Source: an uncultured Akkermansia sp. | GTDB taxonomy: Bacteria; Verrucomicrobiota; Verrucomicrobiia; Verrucomicrobiales; Akkermansiaceae | Length of the DNA: 40,794 bases | Assembly: GCA_947624205.1 (NCBI GenBank) | Contig: CANQJI010000014.1 | Coordinates: 1 to 40,794 of the forward strand | Direction of reading: 5' to 3' | Shown: one piece after another, positions 1 to 11,000 of the stretch | Layout of the letters: the number at the start of each line of letters is the position of its first letter | How positions within the stretch are numbered: position 1 is the first letter of the stretch | Program-made: the position numbers and the translations under genes | Notes under the pieces: model-generated | What the model was told of the DNA's origin: nothing | What the model saw: the letters and a program-made list of their open reading frames with translations, nothing else | Databases searched by the model: none

Positions 1-11
1 ACGAATTTGAA

Positions 12-23
12 ATTCGGTAGAAT
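12..23 (+). promoter_or_regulatory. Putative -10 region of the DISARM-like operon with ATTCGGTA octamer
   Basis: A good -10 hexamer, TAGAAT, lies at 18-23, and the octamer ATTCGGTA (12-19) runs into it. The start codon of the first gene follows 24 bases later at 48. The -35 element would fall at or before the window edge, so it cannot be judged. The same octamer abuts putative -10 elements upstream of druH. Confidence 0.4.
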
Positions 24-47
24 CCCGCGGGGCGTAGTGCCCTCATT

Positions 48-3000
48 ATGGACAATATTTTTCAATTCCATGAGGAGCTTGTAGAGAAGTATAATGCGTT
101 TTCTCAAGGATTTAACATTATCCGTGAAAAAGATATCCGGGATGTCGTTGACAAGTACATACGGGAAGAACGTAGGTTTTGTCCTGAGCCGTTGGTCCAA
201 CTCAATCTTAACTATAAGGAGAGATTTAGCGTAAATGAGTTGGTTGAGGAGAACATCTTACATCCGGATTGCGGAAAGCTATTCGTAACCGGAAATCCGC
301 CTAGATCTCTTAAACTTTATCAACATCAACAAGATGCGATTATTTATGCCAACGATAGGAAAAACTATGTAGTCACGACGGGGACAGGCTCCGGTAAATC
401 CCTGACCTTTATCATCCCCATCATCAACGCGGTGCTGCGTTCCCGCGAAAAATCCTCTTCCCGCCGCACCAGAGCTATCATCATTTACCCTATGAACGCT
501 CTGGCTAACAGTCAGGAAAAAGAGTTCGAAAAGTACCTGGCCAATGCCCCTGAGCTGGGTATCACCGTTGGTCGCTATACCGGACAGGAATCAGAGGAGG
601 TTCGTAGAAAGTTTGCCGACAATCCCCCGGACATTCTGTTGACCAACTACATGATGTTGGAGTACCTGCTTACTCGAAGCGCAAAAGATACAGATCGCAA
701 AGTGATTGCCAACTGCCACGACCTTGCTTTCCTGGCGTTGGACGAATTGCACACCTACCGAGGTCGTCAAGGCGCGGATGTTGCCCTGTTGGTGCGCCGA
801 CTTCGCATCACAACTCATTCCGAAAACATGATTTGCGTGGGCACGTCCGCCACCATGTCCTCTGCAGAGAACGCGACAGAGCGACGACAAGCCGTGACCG
901 ATGTGGCAGCTAAGCTTTTCGGCGCTCCGTTCAGTACCGAGCACATCATTGAAGAGTCTTTACTTCGCGTTACCAGTACGAGTGTGAGCGACGCTGAACT
1001 CCCCAAATTACTCAGCGACTACCTCCATTCCGACTACAAGTTCGGCTGGCAGGAAAATGACCCCGACTTACTCTCAAATCCGCTCGCTATCTGGGTTGAG
1101 CGCAACATGGGCACCACGAGGGACAGCAAGCAGGAACTCCGCCGCGCAACACCGGCCCCCATCTCCATCCATGCAAAGCGACTGGCCGCGGCTGCTGATT
1201 TATCCGAGGCTAAGGCGAAGCAGGTTCTGCAGGACTTTCTCCGCGAAGCCAGCGGCGCCAAGATTAACAATCGCACGCCATTCGCCTTTAAGCTTCATCA
1301 GTTCATCAGCGGCCCCGGTTCAGTTTCGCTCTCACTGGAACCTCCCGGTCAGCGAACCATAACGCTGGAATCCCAGACCTACATTCCCGGACGAACAGAT
1401 AGAGCCCGACTCTTTACAGCCTATTTCTGCCGCGAGTGTGGACAGGCTCACATACCGGCATGGTACGACCGGAAGGAAAAGCGCTACACTCCGCGCTCGC
1501 CAGATGATACTGTCGTTGGAGATGAGACTCTCAGCCAACTGGAGGCCTGCATCCTGACTCCCGTCCTCAGTGCTGAAGAGGAGCACGCTTTCGATCCTGA
1601 GGATCTGGAAACCTTACCTGAGGCGTGGCTCGAAGAGCGGCGCGGCAAAACGGTCGTTAAGCGTGACAAAAGGGCACTCATTCCGCATCAAGTTCAAGTG
1701 AACGTACGTGGCACCACGGTGGACGAAGAAAACGCGCCTTGCCATGCTTTTTATCAAACGCACCACAAGTTTCCCTACTGCGTACACTGCGGCAACGGGT
1801 TTGAAATGCTGGGCAAAGTAGGCAACCGGATCTACGGTCTGTCGATCGAAGGGCGTTCTTCCGCCTCCACGGTACTGATGCTCTCTGCGCTCAACCTCAT
1901 GCAGGAAGAAATCCGTAATGAGAAAGATGAAAAGCATCGTCAAAATTTGCTGGATGTATACAAGATTCTCGGCTTCACGGATAACAGACAAGACGCCGCC
2001 CTGCAGGCCGGGTTCTTTAATGACTTTGTACACACCGCTCTACTACGTGCTGCACTCATCCGCGCTCTATCGGGAGCGACGTCACCCATGGGCGAGACAG
2101 AACTTCTGGCCGCTCTGCAGGAAGCCATTGGGGTGGATAAGGTGTTTGAATCCAGTAGCCAGACTTCATACAACCTCCGCGACTGCGTGCTGAGTGACCC
2201 GGAGGCCAAGGGCGGTCTGTTGAGGAAAGCAGCCGATGCCATGCGCTTCTATCTGGGCTTCTCCCTTATCACGGAACAGCGCTACGGCTGGAGACGCAAC
2301 AATCCCAATCTGGAGCAATTGGATGTCCTGCACATCAGTTATCAGGACATCGAGAACGTAGTCAAAGAGCCCGGCATAGCACAAGAGTTCCCCTCCTGGC
2401 GCAACCTTGACTCCACCAGCCGGGTGAAGATCCTGACCACGGTATTCGATACCATGCGCAGCAAGCTCTGTATCAGTTGTGATTACCTTGACCACACTAA
2501 GCAGAGCGATTATCTGACAGATTTGAGTGGTCGTCTCAAGCCGCTCTGGACACTCCCGAAGGAGCGACTGTCCGGCAGTAGGTTCAAGGGCAATCACCTC
2601 TCATTCAGCAAGGGGAAGAAAGATAAGTTCGACTCCAGGACTCAGCGTAGCGTTTCACTTTCCCCGTCGTCCGGTATGGCGAAGGAATTGAGGAAGTGTC
2701 TGGATGGTACCGCCGACGCGGACTTCTGGAAGGGAAACTTCCAGAAGCGAAACTACTCAGACCTCGTGCTCTGCATCCTGAAAGCGGCGAAAAAATACGG
2801 CATTGTTGAGGAACGTCACGATGATACGTGGGTTCTCGATTCTGGGGCCATGCGGTGGAGTGTTTCCGAACAATCTGATAAAGCACTTAAGGAAAATTCC
2901 TTCTTCTACGAATTGTATCAACAGATGGCAGAGTTGCTGGGCACCCCTGACCACGGACTGTTCGGACTCGAAGCACAGGAGCACACAGCACAGGTGGACA

Positions 3001-5300
3001 GCGACAGCCGCGAACTGCTTGAAAAACGCTTCCGCAATGACTCTCCAGAAGAGCGATTGCTGCCTCTCCCGCTCCTGTTCTGCTCCCCCACGATGGAGCT
3101 GGGCGTGGATATTTCATCGCTGGACATTGTCTATATGCGCAATGTTCCGCCCACCCCGGCCAACTACGCCCAACGAGCCGGGCGAGCCGGCCGCTCCGGG
3201 CGTGCGGCTCTGGCATTGACCTACTGTGCTGCTGCCAGCCCCCACGACCAGTGGTTCTTCGACAAGCAGAACGAGATGGTCAGCGGCACCGTGAACCCGC
3301 CGGCGCTTGACCTCTCGAACCGCGATATGGTGGAAAGTCATATCCGCGCCATCTGGCTTCATGCGGCGGAGTACCAGCTTTCCGGCTCCATCACCGAGAT
3401 TCTGGATTTATCCGTGCGTGATGAATACCCAGTTCGCAAGGAGGTACGCGACGCTCTCTGCGACCCTACGGTAATAGAAAAGGCCTTGCCAGTAGCTCGG
3501 GAACTTATGGAATCACTGCTGCAAGGCAACAATCTTATCCCCGAAGGCGAAGAATACGATTGGGCTCGAGATCCGCTTTTCTGCCGAAATTGTCTGGAAT
3601 CCGCATGGGACTTGTTCGATAGAGCCTTTGACAACTGGCGAGAACTTGTCTCATCCACTTACCGTCAGATGGAAGCCTGCAACAAAATCGTGCAGGATAT
3701 GGCCGGATCCACTCAGGCAGAAAAGGATGCCGCCAATCGACGATACAATGAAGCTTATATGCAAATGCGTTTGCTGACCAGTGAGAACAGCTCCGCCAAC
3801 AACGAGTTCTACTCTTATCGCTATCTGGCCAGCCAGGGCTTCATGCCGGGGTACGACTTTCCACGCCTGCCGCTGCTGGCATGGATCCCCGGCAAAAGTG
3901 GAGAATCTGATTCCCTGCGCCCGTTGACTCGTCCGCGTTTTCTTGCCTTGTCCGAGTTCGGCCCTCTGAGTCTCATCTACCATCAAGGGGCCATTTACGA
4001 AGTACATAAAATCAAGCTTTCTGCACGGGACAATCAGGTGGGGCAAAAACTACCCACCCGAGAGATTCAGGTGTGCTCACATTGCGGTCATTCTTTCTTC
4101 ATTCCCACAGACGGAACGCCTCTCGATGTCTGTGAACACTGTCAGTCGGAATTAACCCAGGATAAAAACTCCATCCATAACCTGTATAAGGTGGAGACCG
4201 TGGAGACCCGTCGTAAGGAGCAAATCAACGCCATGATGGAAGAACGGCAGCGGCAGGGCTATGATCTCCAGACTTGCTACCGCTTTGCAAGCAGCAATGG
4301 CATGCTGAGCTTCTCCGAGAGGAAAATCTACCGGAAAGGTTGCGAGAACAAATCGTTGGGCTCCTTTACCTATGGTCCCTCTGCTACCTTGTGGCGTGTC
4401 AATAAGGGATGGCGACGCCGGGCCGATGCCAACACCTTTGGCTTCAATATCAATCCCACAACCGGGCAATGGTCCTCCGATGAAGAGACGAACCCCGATT
4501 TCGCGGATGACGATGCCAAGAAGGAGGAAAAGCCGCACCTTGTGCAGCGCATCGTTCCTTATGTGGAAGACCGCCGCAACGTCCTGATATACCAGCTCCC
4601 CGTCGCTTTACAGCATGAGGAAGCTGCCGCCACTTTGCAATCAGCACTGGGCGTGGGTATCGTGCGCACCTTTCAGATAGAAAGCTCCGAAATCATCGTC
4701 GAGGCCCTGCCGGACAGAGTCCACCGACAGAGTCTTCTACTCTACGAAGCCTCTGAGGGCGGAGCCGGCGTCCTCCATCAGCTCTTGGAATCTCGCGAGC
4801 GACTCCAACAGGTGGCAGCCAATGCTCTGCAAGCCATGCACTACAGTCTCCGGGATGGCGAATGGGTGGATTCTCATCAGGACAAGCCGGAATCAGAGCG
4901 CTGCGTATGCGCCTGTTACCACTGTTTGCTCTCCTATCGCAATCAGCCGGACCACGAGAAAATCAACCGCTTCAATCCTGAGGTGCTGACTCTGCTGAAA
5001 GTACTGGCCAAGGGTGACTTCCAAATCCTTGATCCTTCTCCAAAAGGAGTGCCTGAGACCGACGGAATTCAAGAGCTTCTGATTAAAGCCGGACTACCTC
5101 CTGCCGATGAGATTGAAAAGGAGCTTCCCGGAGGAGTCATTGCAGCAGCTTTTTATGCCAACGCATCTCTTGCTCTTCTGAGCGATCAATATATTGAATC
5201 TTCCGAAATGCTACTCAATCAATTCGGAATCATCTGTCTGCCGTTACCGACAGAGTGGTCAGATGCCGATATCGCCAACATTTCACAGTACCTCTCCTGA
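48..5300 (+). CDS. Large DExH-box helicase with C-terminal DUF1998-type region (DrmA-like, DISARM-related)
   Basis: This 1750-residue superfamily 2 helicase belongs to the COG1205/DUF1998 group used by DISARM and Druantia. It probably translocates on incoming phage DNA in the cytoplasm. Visible motifs are Walker A TGTGSGKS (K117), the Walker B variant DELH (232-235), GTSATM near 275, GFTDNRQDAALQ near 640 at the start of the second RecA lobe, and QRAGRAGR from residue 1042. CxxC pairs occur near residues 461, 575 and 1343-1366. A C-x-C-x-C-x2-C cluster (C1619, C1621, C1623, C1626) followed by LLSYRNQ marks the DUF1998 region. DISARM usually splits these functions between DrmA and DrmB, so this looks like a fused form. 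The first 300 coding bases I counted are about 40% GC, against 55-60% later. The stop overlaps the next start (TGATG), suggesting translational coupling. The family assignment is firm; the DrmA label is inference. Confidence 0.88.
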   Translation: MDNIFQFHEELVEKYNAFSQGFNIIREKDIRDVVDKYIREERRFCPEPLVQLNLNYKERFSVNELVEENILHPDCGKLFVTGNPPRSLKLYQHQQDAIIYANDRKNYVVTTGTGSGKSLTFIIPIINAVLRSREKSSSRRTRAIIIYPMNALANSQEKEFEKYLANAPELGITVGRYTGQESEEVRRKFADNPPDILLTNYMMLEYLLTRSAKDTDRKVIANCHDLAFLALDELHTYRGRQGADVALLVRRLRITTHSENMICVGTSATMSSAENATERRQAVTDVAAKLFGAPFSTEHIIEESLLRVTSTSVSDAELPKLLSDYLHSDYKFGWQENDPDLLSNPLAIWVERNMGTTRDSKQELRRATPAPISIHAKRLAAAADLSEAKAKQVLQDFLREASGAKINNRTPFAFKLHQFISGPGSVSLSLEPPGQRTITLESQTYIPGRTDRARLFTAYFCRECGQAHIPAWYDRKEKRYTPRSPDDTVVGDETLSQLEACILTPVLSAEEEHAFDPEDLETLPEAWLEERRGKTVVKRDKRALIPHQVQVNVRGTTVDEENAPCHAFYQTHHKFPYCVHCGNGFEMLGKVGNRIYGLSIEGRSSASTVLMLSALNLMQEEIRNEKDEKHRQNLLDVYKILGFTDNRQDAALQAGFFNDFVHTALLRAALIRALSGATSPMGETELLAALQEAIGVDKVFESSSQTSYNLRDCVLSDPEAKGGLLRKAADAMRFYLGFSLITEQRYGWRRNNPNLEQLDVLHISYQDIENVVKEPGIAQEFPSWRNLDSTSRVKILTTVFDTMRSKLCISCDYLDHTKQSDYLTDLSGRLKPLWTLPKERLSGSRFKGNHLSFSKGKKDKFDSRTQRSVSLSPSSGMAKELRKCLDGTADADFWKGNFQKRNYSDLVLCILKAAKKYGIVEERHDDTWVLDSGAMRWSVSEQSDKALKENSFFYELYQQMAELLGTPDHGLFGLEAQEHTAQVDSDSRELLEKRFRNDSPEERLLPLPLLFCSPTMELGVDISSLDIVYMRNVPPTPANYAQRAGRAGRSGRAALALTYCAAASPHDQWFFDKQNEMVSGTVNPPALDLSNRDMVESHIRAIWLHAAEYQLSGSITEILDLSVRDEYPVRKEVRDALCDPTVIEKALPVARELMESLLQGNNLIPEGEEYDWARDPLFCRNCLESAWDLFDRAFDNWRELVSSTYRQMEACNKIVQDMAGSTQAEKDAANRRYNEAYMQMRLLTSENSSANNEFYSYRYLASQGFMPGYDFPRLPLLAWIPGKSGESDSLRPLTRPRFLALSEFGPLSLIYHQGAIYEVHKIKLSARDNQVGQKLPTREIQVCSHCGHSFFIPTDGTPLDVCEHCQSELTQDKNSIHNLYKVETVETRRKEQINAMMEERQRQGYDLQTCYRFASSNGMLSFSERKIYRKGCENKSLGSFTYGPSATLWRVNKGWRRRADANTFGFNINPTTGQWSSDEETNPDFADDDAKKEEKPHLVQRIVPYVEDRRNVLIYQLPVALQHEEAAATLQSALGVGIVRTFQIESSEIIVEALPDRVHRQSLLLYEASEGGAGVLHQLLESRERLQQVAANALQAMHYSLRDGEWVDSHQDKPESERCVCACYHCLLSYRNQPDHEKINRFNPEVLTLLKVLAKGDFQILDPSPKGVPETDGIQELLIKAGLPPADEIEKELPGGVIAAAFYANASLALLSDQYIESSEMLLNQFGIICLPLPTEWSDADIANISQYLS

Positions 5301-8089
5301 TGCCCGTTCTCAACTATACCCCCGGCTCTCTCATCCGCGCCCGCGGCCGCGATTGGGTCATCGAAAGCGACTCCGCGCCGGATCTGCTGCACCTGCGCCC
5401 ACTTGCCGGTTCCGCTGCCGAATCCTGCTGGCTCATCCCCGCATTAGAACAGGAGGAGGATGCCCCGGCTTCTGCCGTGTTCCCGCCTCCCTCACCGGAG
5501 CACCGTGGCAACCGTAACGAACTGGGCTTGCTGCAGAGCGCCATGCGTATGCGTATGCGTTCCGGCGCCGGTCCTTTCCGTTCCTTCGGCAATATCGCCG
5601 TGCAGCCGCGCATCTATCAGCTGGTACCCTTGCTCATGGCTCTTCGTCAGCAGGTTATTCGCTTGTTGATAGCGGATGACGTGGGTATCGGTAAAACCAT
5701 CGAGGCAGGGCTTATCGTGCGCGAACTGCTCGACCGTGGAGAAATCAGCCGTTTCTCTGTTCTTTGTCCGCCCAATCTGGCAGAACAATGGCGCGAGGAA
5801 TTGCAAACCCACTTCAATATCCGAGCGGTAGTCATCACTTCTTCCAGCATCACCCGACTTGAAAAACAAGTTCCTCCCGGTCTCTCTATCTTTGAGCACC
5901 ACCCCTATACCATCATCAGTCTGGACTATATCAAGAGCGACCGCCACCGCGCCACCTTCCTGAACAAGGCCCCGGAATGCATCGTGGTGGACGAGGCCCA
6001 TACCTGCACCTCCGTCACCGCCCGCAACCACCAGCGATACGACCTGCTTCGGACGCTGGCAGATGATACGAATCGCCACATACTTATGCTCACGGCTACG
6101 CCGCATTCCGGCATTGAGGAGGGATTCTACCATTTGCTGGGTCTGCTGGACCGTAAGTTCGAAGTCATGGGTGGAGTCGGTCAGCATCAGCGTAATTCCC
6201 TGCGCGAGGCTCTATCCCGCCATCTGGTCCAGCGCCGCCGCAAAGATATCCAACGCCTCTGGAAAGAGCAGGACGTGCTCCCTGACAAGGAGACCGTGGA
6301 AATGACCTACCGCCTTACCGGACCATGGGGTGATTTTTTCGAAGAAGTGCGCCAATACTGTTTGCACGAGGCTCAGTCGACCAATAATCGCATGATTTGG
6401 TACGCCATGCTGGCCATGTTGCGCTGTATCTCATCCAGTCCGGCCTCCGCCGTGTCCGCTCTGGAGGCTAAACTGCGCGGCGAACTCCCGCCGGAATCGG
6501 AGGAGGAGTACACCTCCCACCTTGCAGACCCTTCCGATAACGACTCAGAGGACGACATCGAAGCACCCGCTCCGGAGATAGGGCGCGTCGAGGAATTATT
6601 GCGCAAAGCTCAGGATCTGAAACAAACCGCAGAGGATCCCAAGCTTGACAAGTTGCGCGTAGCAGTCAAGGCACTCCTCAAGGACAACTACCACCCCATC
6701 ATCTTTTGTCAGTATATCAGCACAGCGGAATATGTGGCGGAAGCGCTGCAAAAGGCCTTCCCCAAGTATGCAATCCGTGCTATCACCGGCAAATTGTCTC
6801 CCGCAGAGCGTGCGGAAGAAGCGCAACTACTTATTGAACAGGAGAAGCGCATCCTTGTGGCTACCAACTGTCTCTCCGAAGGCATCAACCTGCAGAACGG
6901 CTTTGATGCCGTGGTGCACTACGATCTGGCATGGAACCCCACCCGCCACGAACAGCGAGAGGGCCGCGTGGATCGATTCGGACAGAAGAAAAAAGTGGTT
7001 CGCAGTCTCATGCTCTACGGGCAGGATAATCCTGTGGATGGTTTTATCCTCAAAGTCATCTTACGCAAGGCTGAAACCATCAGCAACGAGCTTGGTGTGC
7101 GCGTACCCGTTCCGGTGGACGAGAAGAAGACCGGCGAGGCCTTGGTGCACGCTTTGCTGCTCAACGATGAGAAACCGGCGGAAGCTCTCTCTGAGCAGAT
7201 GGTCCTCGATTTCGATGATTACAACATGCTCGATATCGCATGGAAAGATGCCTCTGCTGCCGATAAGACCCGCGTCACCACCTTTGCGCAACAGGCCTTG
7301 CAGCCCTCCGATGTCATGCCGGAGTATGAACGCCTGAAAGAGCTTCTGGGTACCAAGGACGAACTGCGCCACTTCCTGCTGGAAACCTGCAAGCGCTTCA
7401 ACGCAGCGCTGGAACCTCTGACTCTGGAGGAAGATGCTTACAGTCTGCGCCTGTCCAACCTGCCGGAGGGGCTGGCTCGCCGCTTAATGGAGAACGGCAT
7501 CCGTGGCGACAAGAAAAACGCCTACCGCTTCAGCTTGCGCCCCGCTGGGTCGGAGCTGCCCTCAGTGTCCCGTGCTCATCCACTTGTTTCCACTATTGCG
7601 GACTATTTGGCAGAGTTGTCGCTGGACTCTCAGCCGGGCGAGTTTTCTCTCCCTCGCTGCGCTGTGGTACGCGTGAAGGATGCTGCCGTTCAGCAGCTCA
7701 CCACGCTGTACAATCTGCGACTGCGCCACAATCTCACCTTCAGTAACGAGGGACGCAGCCGCCACTTCATGGCTGAGGAGCTGGTGACACTCATTCGCGT
7801 GGGCTCCCTGCCGCTCCGCTTCGCCTCCGGAGAGGAACAACGGCTCTTCACGACGCTGGCCCCGCAGGGTAATGTGCCGGAAGCGGTGGCCAAGGTACAG
7901 CTCACCCAAGCTCTGAACCAGTGGCAACATCTCCCTGTCGATGAGCTGCTGCAACAGCGTGCCAACGATCTGCTGCAGGACCATCTACGCGTGCGAGAGG
8001 CTGCTCGTCAGCGCTACGGCTCCGTCTCGGTCTCCTGCTGTACCCCGCCGGACCTCCTTTCCATTCTTATCTGTCAACCCGTTATCTGA
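5300..8089 (+). CDS. SNF2/HepA-family helicase, DrmD-like
   Basis: This 929-residue SNF2-type ATPase most resembles DrmD, the extra helicase of class 1 DISARM. Motifs are ADDVGIGKT (Walker A, K132), VVDEAHT (DEAH 231-234), TATPHSG near 270, and the C-lobe TNCLSEGINLQ and QREGRVDRFGQ near 555. An acidic insertion near residues 395-425 separates the lobes. The tail, with RVREAARQRYG then a hydrophobic end, matches my memory of the DrmD C-terminus and argues against a frameshift there. I chose ATG 5300 because it overlaps the upstream stop by one base; a start at 5255 would lie inside the previous gene with no benefit. The next gene begins eight bases downstream. The SNF2 call is certain; DrmD rather than a generic HepA protein rests on context. 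Confidence 0.85.
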   Translation: MPVLNYTPGSLIRARGRDWVIESDSAPDLLHLRPLAGSAAESCWLIPALEQEEDAPASAVFPPPSPEHRGNRNELGLLQSAMRMRMRSGAGPFRSFGNIAVQPRIYQLVPLLMALRQQVIRLLIADDVGIGKTIEAGLIVRELLDRGEISRFSVLCPPNLAEQWREELQTHFNIRAVVITSSSITRLEKQVPPGLSIFEHHPYTIISLDYIKSDRHRATFLNKAPECIVVDEAHTCTSVTARNHQRYDLLRTLADDTNRHILMLTATPHSGIEEGFYHLLGLLDRKFEVMGGVGQHQRNSLREALSRHLVQRRRKDIQRLWKEQDVLPDKETVEMTYRLTGPWGDFFEEVRQYCLHEAQSTNNRMIWYAMLAMLRCISSSPASAVSALEAKLRGELPPESEEEYTSHLADPSDNDSEDDIEAPAPEIGRVEELLRKAQDLKQTAEDPKLDKLRVAVKALLKDNYHPIIFCQYISTAEYVAEALQKAFPKYAIRAITGKLSPAERAEEAQLLIEQEKRILVATNCLSEGINLQNGFDAVVHYDLAWNPTRHEQREGRVDRFGQKKKVVRSLMLYGQDNPVDGFILKVILRKAETISNELGVRVPVPVDEKKTGEALVHALLLNDEKPAEALSEQMVLDFDDYNMLDIAWKDASAADKTRVTTFAQQALQPSDVMPEYERLKELLGTKDELRHFLLETCKRFNAALEPLTLEEDAYSLRLSNLPEGLARRLMENGIRGDKKNAYRFSLRPAGSELPSVSRAHPLVSTIADYLAELSLDSQPGEFSLPRCAVVRVKDAAVQQLTTLYNLRLRHNLTFSNEGRSRHFMAEELVTLIRVGSLPLRFASGEEQRLFTTLAPQGNVPEAVAKVQLTQALNQWQHLPVDELLQQRANDLLQDHLRVREAARQRYGSVSVSCCTPPDLLSILICQPVI

Positions 8090-8097
8090 ACACTTCC

Positions 8098-11000
8098 ATG
8101 AGTATCGCTCGCTACTGCAAACACTACAATTTGCTGTTTTCACCGGACCTCGTGCAGCGTGTTTACGAGCGACAGCCTAAGTACGCCGTTCGGGTAGAGA
8201 AAGGACTTTCCGTGCGCGATGAGGCGCAGCGAGCCTACCGTCTCGCGCGTGCCGCCTGGCATACGTGGCAGGCGGACGCTACCGAGACGCATCAGCGGCA
8301 ATACATCTGCCATATTCTGGAAAAGGTACTGGGATACTCCCACATGACGGAATGCCCCACCGGCGGCATCGCCCCGGAGGTGAAGGACACGCAGGATCTG
8401 TTCGGACCCATTTTTAAGACCGATACAAACCCCGGAATGCACCTGTTCCCGATTTCTCTGCTATTGGGCGCCGGCACCAACAGGCCCGTGCTGCCGGTCA
8501 TCATTGCCCCGGCAGATAAATCGCTGGATGACAAGATACGATTCGCCACCGGTCAGCACCTCTCTGCTACTCAGATGATGCAGGCTTTCCTCAATGCGTC
8601 TGAATACTTTACGTGGGCTATCGTCACCAATGGCTGCAACTGGCGCTTGCTGCGCGACAATCCCGCGCTCTCTCGCCCCTGTTATCTGGATATTGACCTT
8701 GACCGCCTGCTGGAGGATGAGGACAGCACCGCTTTCGACGGCCTTTTCTGGAATATGTTGCACGTTTCCCGCGCTGCCCGTCAGATTTCGGACAACGGCG
8801 AGACTTGTGTCTGGGAGTCATGGCGGCAGGATTTAGAGGAACACGGAGCCCGCGCCCGCGACGGTCTGCGCGAGGGTGTGGAAAATGCCATCTGCCAGTT
8901 GGGTACCGGTTTCCTGCGAGGGCATGGCCCCGGCAATGATGCTCTGCGAGCGGCCCTGCAAGATGGGACTTTCACCACACAAGCCTTCTATCAGGAGCTC
9001 ATGCGCACGGTGTACCGCCTCATCTTCCTCACGGTACTGGAGAGCCGCAATATCCTGCACGAATACGACAAAACGCTCAGGGAACAGGCTATGCTCTACC
9101 ACCGGGGCTACTCTGTTTCTCGTCTCATTAAGAGGATGCTGAGGGAGGAAGCCGATTCTCGCCACGATGACCTCTGGCAGGCTCAGCTCATTGTCTTCCG
9201 CTCTCTGGCGAAGGATGGCGGCGAACCCGCGCTGGCCCTGCCCGCGCTGGGCGGTCTGTACGATGCTCACCAATGCCAGCTGCTGGATGCCTGCCGCCTG
9301 CCGAACCGCGCTTTCCTTGCGGCGCTGCGTTCCCTGTGCTGGACGAATACCGAGGGCAAGCGCACGCAGGTGGATTATGCTCACCTCGGCGCGGAGGAGC
9401 TGGGCTCCGTCTATGAAAGCCTGCTGGAGCTTACGCCCCGTATCTCCACCGAGCGGCAGATTTTCTACTTCACAGGTGGCAGCTCCGACCCGGAAAAGGC
9501 CGCCAAAAAGCAGAAGGGCAATGCCCGCAAGCTCACCGGCTCCTACTATACTCCCACCTGTCTGGTAGAACAAGTGCTTAAGACCTCGCTCGACCCGCTG
9601 CTGGAGGACTGCTGCAAAAACCCCGTCTATGCGCAGCAGAAACTGCTCGCTCTGCGCGTCATCGACCCCGCTTGCGGCTCCGGTCATTTCCTGCTTGGCG
9701 CTGCCCGCCGCATTGCGGAGCGTCTGGCAGATGCTCGTACCCCCGGCCAAATGGGCGGCTCTACACCGGATGTCTTCCACAGAGCCATGCACGAGGTTAT
9801 CCGCCACTGCATCTACGGCGTGGACATCAACCCCATGGCGGTGGAGCTTGTGCGCATGAATCTGTGGTTGGAGGGCTACGAGCCCGGCAAACCTCTCTCC
9901 TTCTTGGATGACCACTTGCGCTGCGGCAATTCCTTGCTGGGTCTTTTATCCGCAGAGACATTCATGCAATTCCCCATCCCCGGCGAGGCGTTCAAGCCCG
10001 CGCCCGGAGATGATAAGGCCGTCTGCAAGCAGCTTAGCGGCACGAATCGACAGAGCGCACGCGATTATATTAAATCGACTCTCACGCTTGCAGAAGCTGC
10101 AGACCTCAAGGAACTTGAATCTGCGTATTCTGAAAGCTCGCCCTCAGAGGTGCGTCAATACGCCGGGCAATGGCAGGAAATCATGCAGGAGCGCAATGCA
10201 TCCAAACAGGCCGTGGCTGCCGATATCTGGTTAGGAGCTTTCCTCGTCCCCAAAAACAGCTCAAACAATGTGCCGACAACGGCGACCCTCAACAATTTTC
10301 GCAGCAATCCGTCCATAGCCAATGGCGATCCCGCCATACAAGCCGCCCGCCACGCCTGCCGCTCCGCCAATGCCTTCCACTGGTTCCTTGAGTTCCCGGA
10401 GGTGATGAAGAACGGCGGCTTTGATTGTGTGCTCGGCAACCCGCCGTGGGAGAGGGTGAAGATTCAAGAAAAGGAATGGTTCGCAGATACCTGTCCGGAA
10501 ATTGCCGAATGCTCCAATACGAACACCCGGCGTCGCATGATTGAAGCCCTTTCAAAAGGGGAGCTTCCACCCATGAATCCGGAGGCCCAAATTGCGCTTT
10601 TTTCCCGTTTTCAAAATTCCCTGCGCATCACGGCTGCTTCAAGCGCCTTCGTCCATGTCGCCGGAGAGCAAGGCGGGCGCTTTGCCCTCACAGGCGTCGG
10701 AGATGTCAATATGTTCGCTCTTTTTTCTGAGACCGCTTACCGCCTGCGCAAAGACTCCGGCAGAGTCGGTATCATCGTTCCCACCAGCATCGCTACCGAT
10801 GCTTCTACGCATGACTTCTTCAATCATCTTGTCAGTAACAAGCTGCTCTGCTCTGTCTATGATTTTGAGAACAGGGAAAAACTGTTTCCTGCCGTCGATA
10901 GTCGTCAGCGATTCTGTGTGTTATCCATCGCAAACTCCCCCACGATCGAGCTTGCATGCTACATGACGCATCCTCGGCAACTGAAAGAGAATGAACGCAT

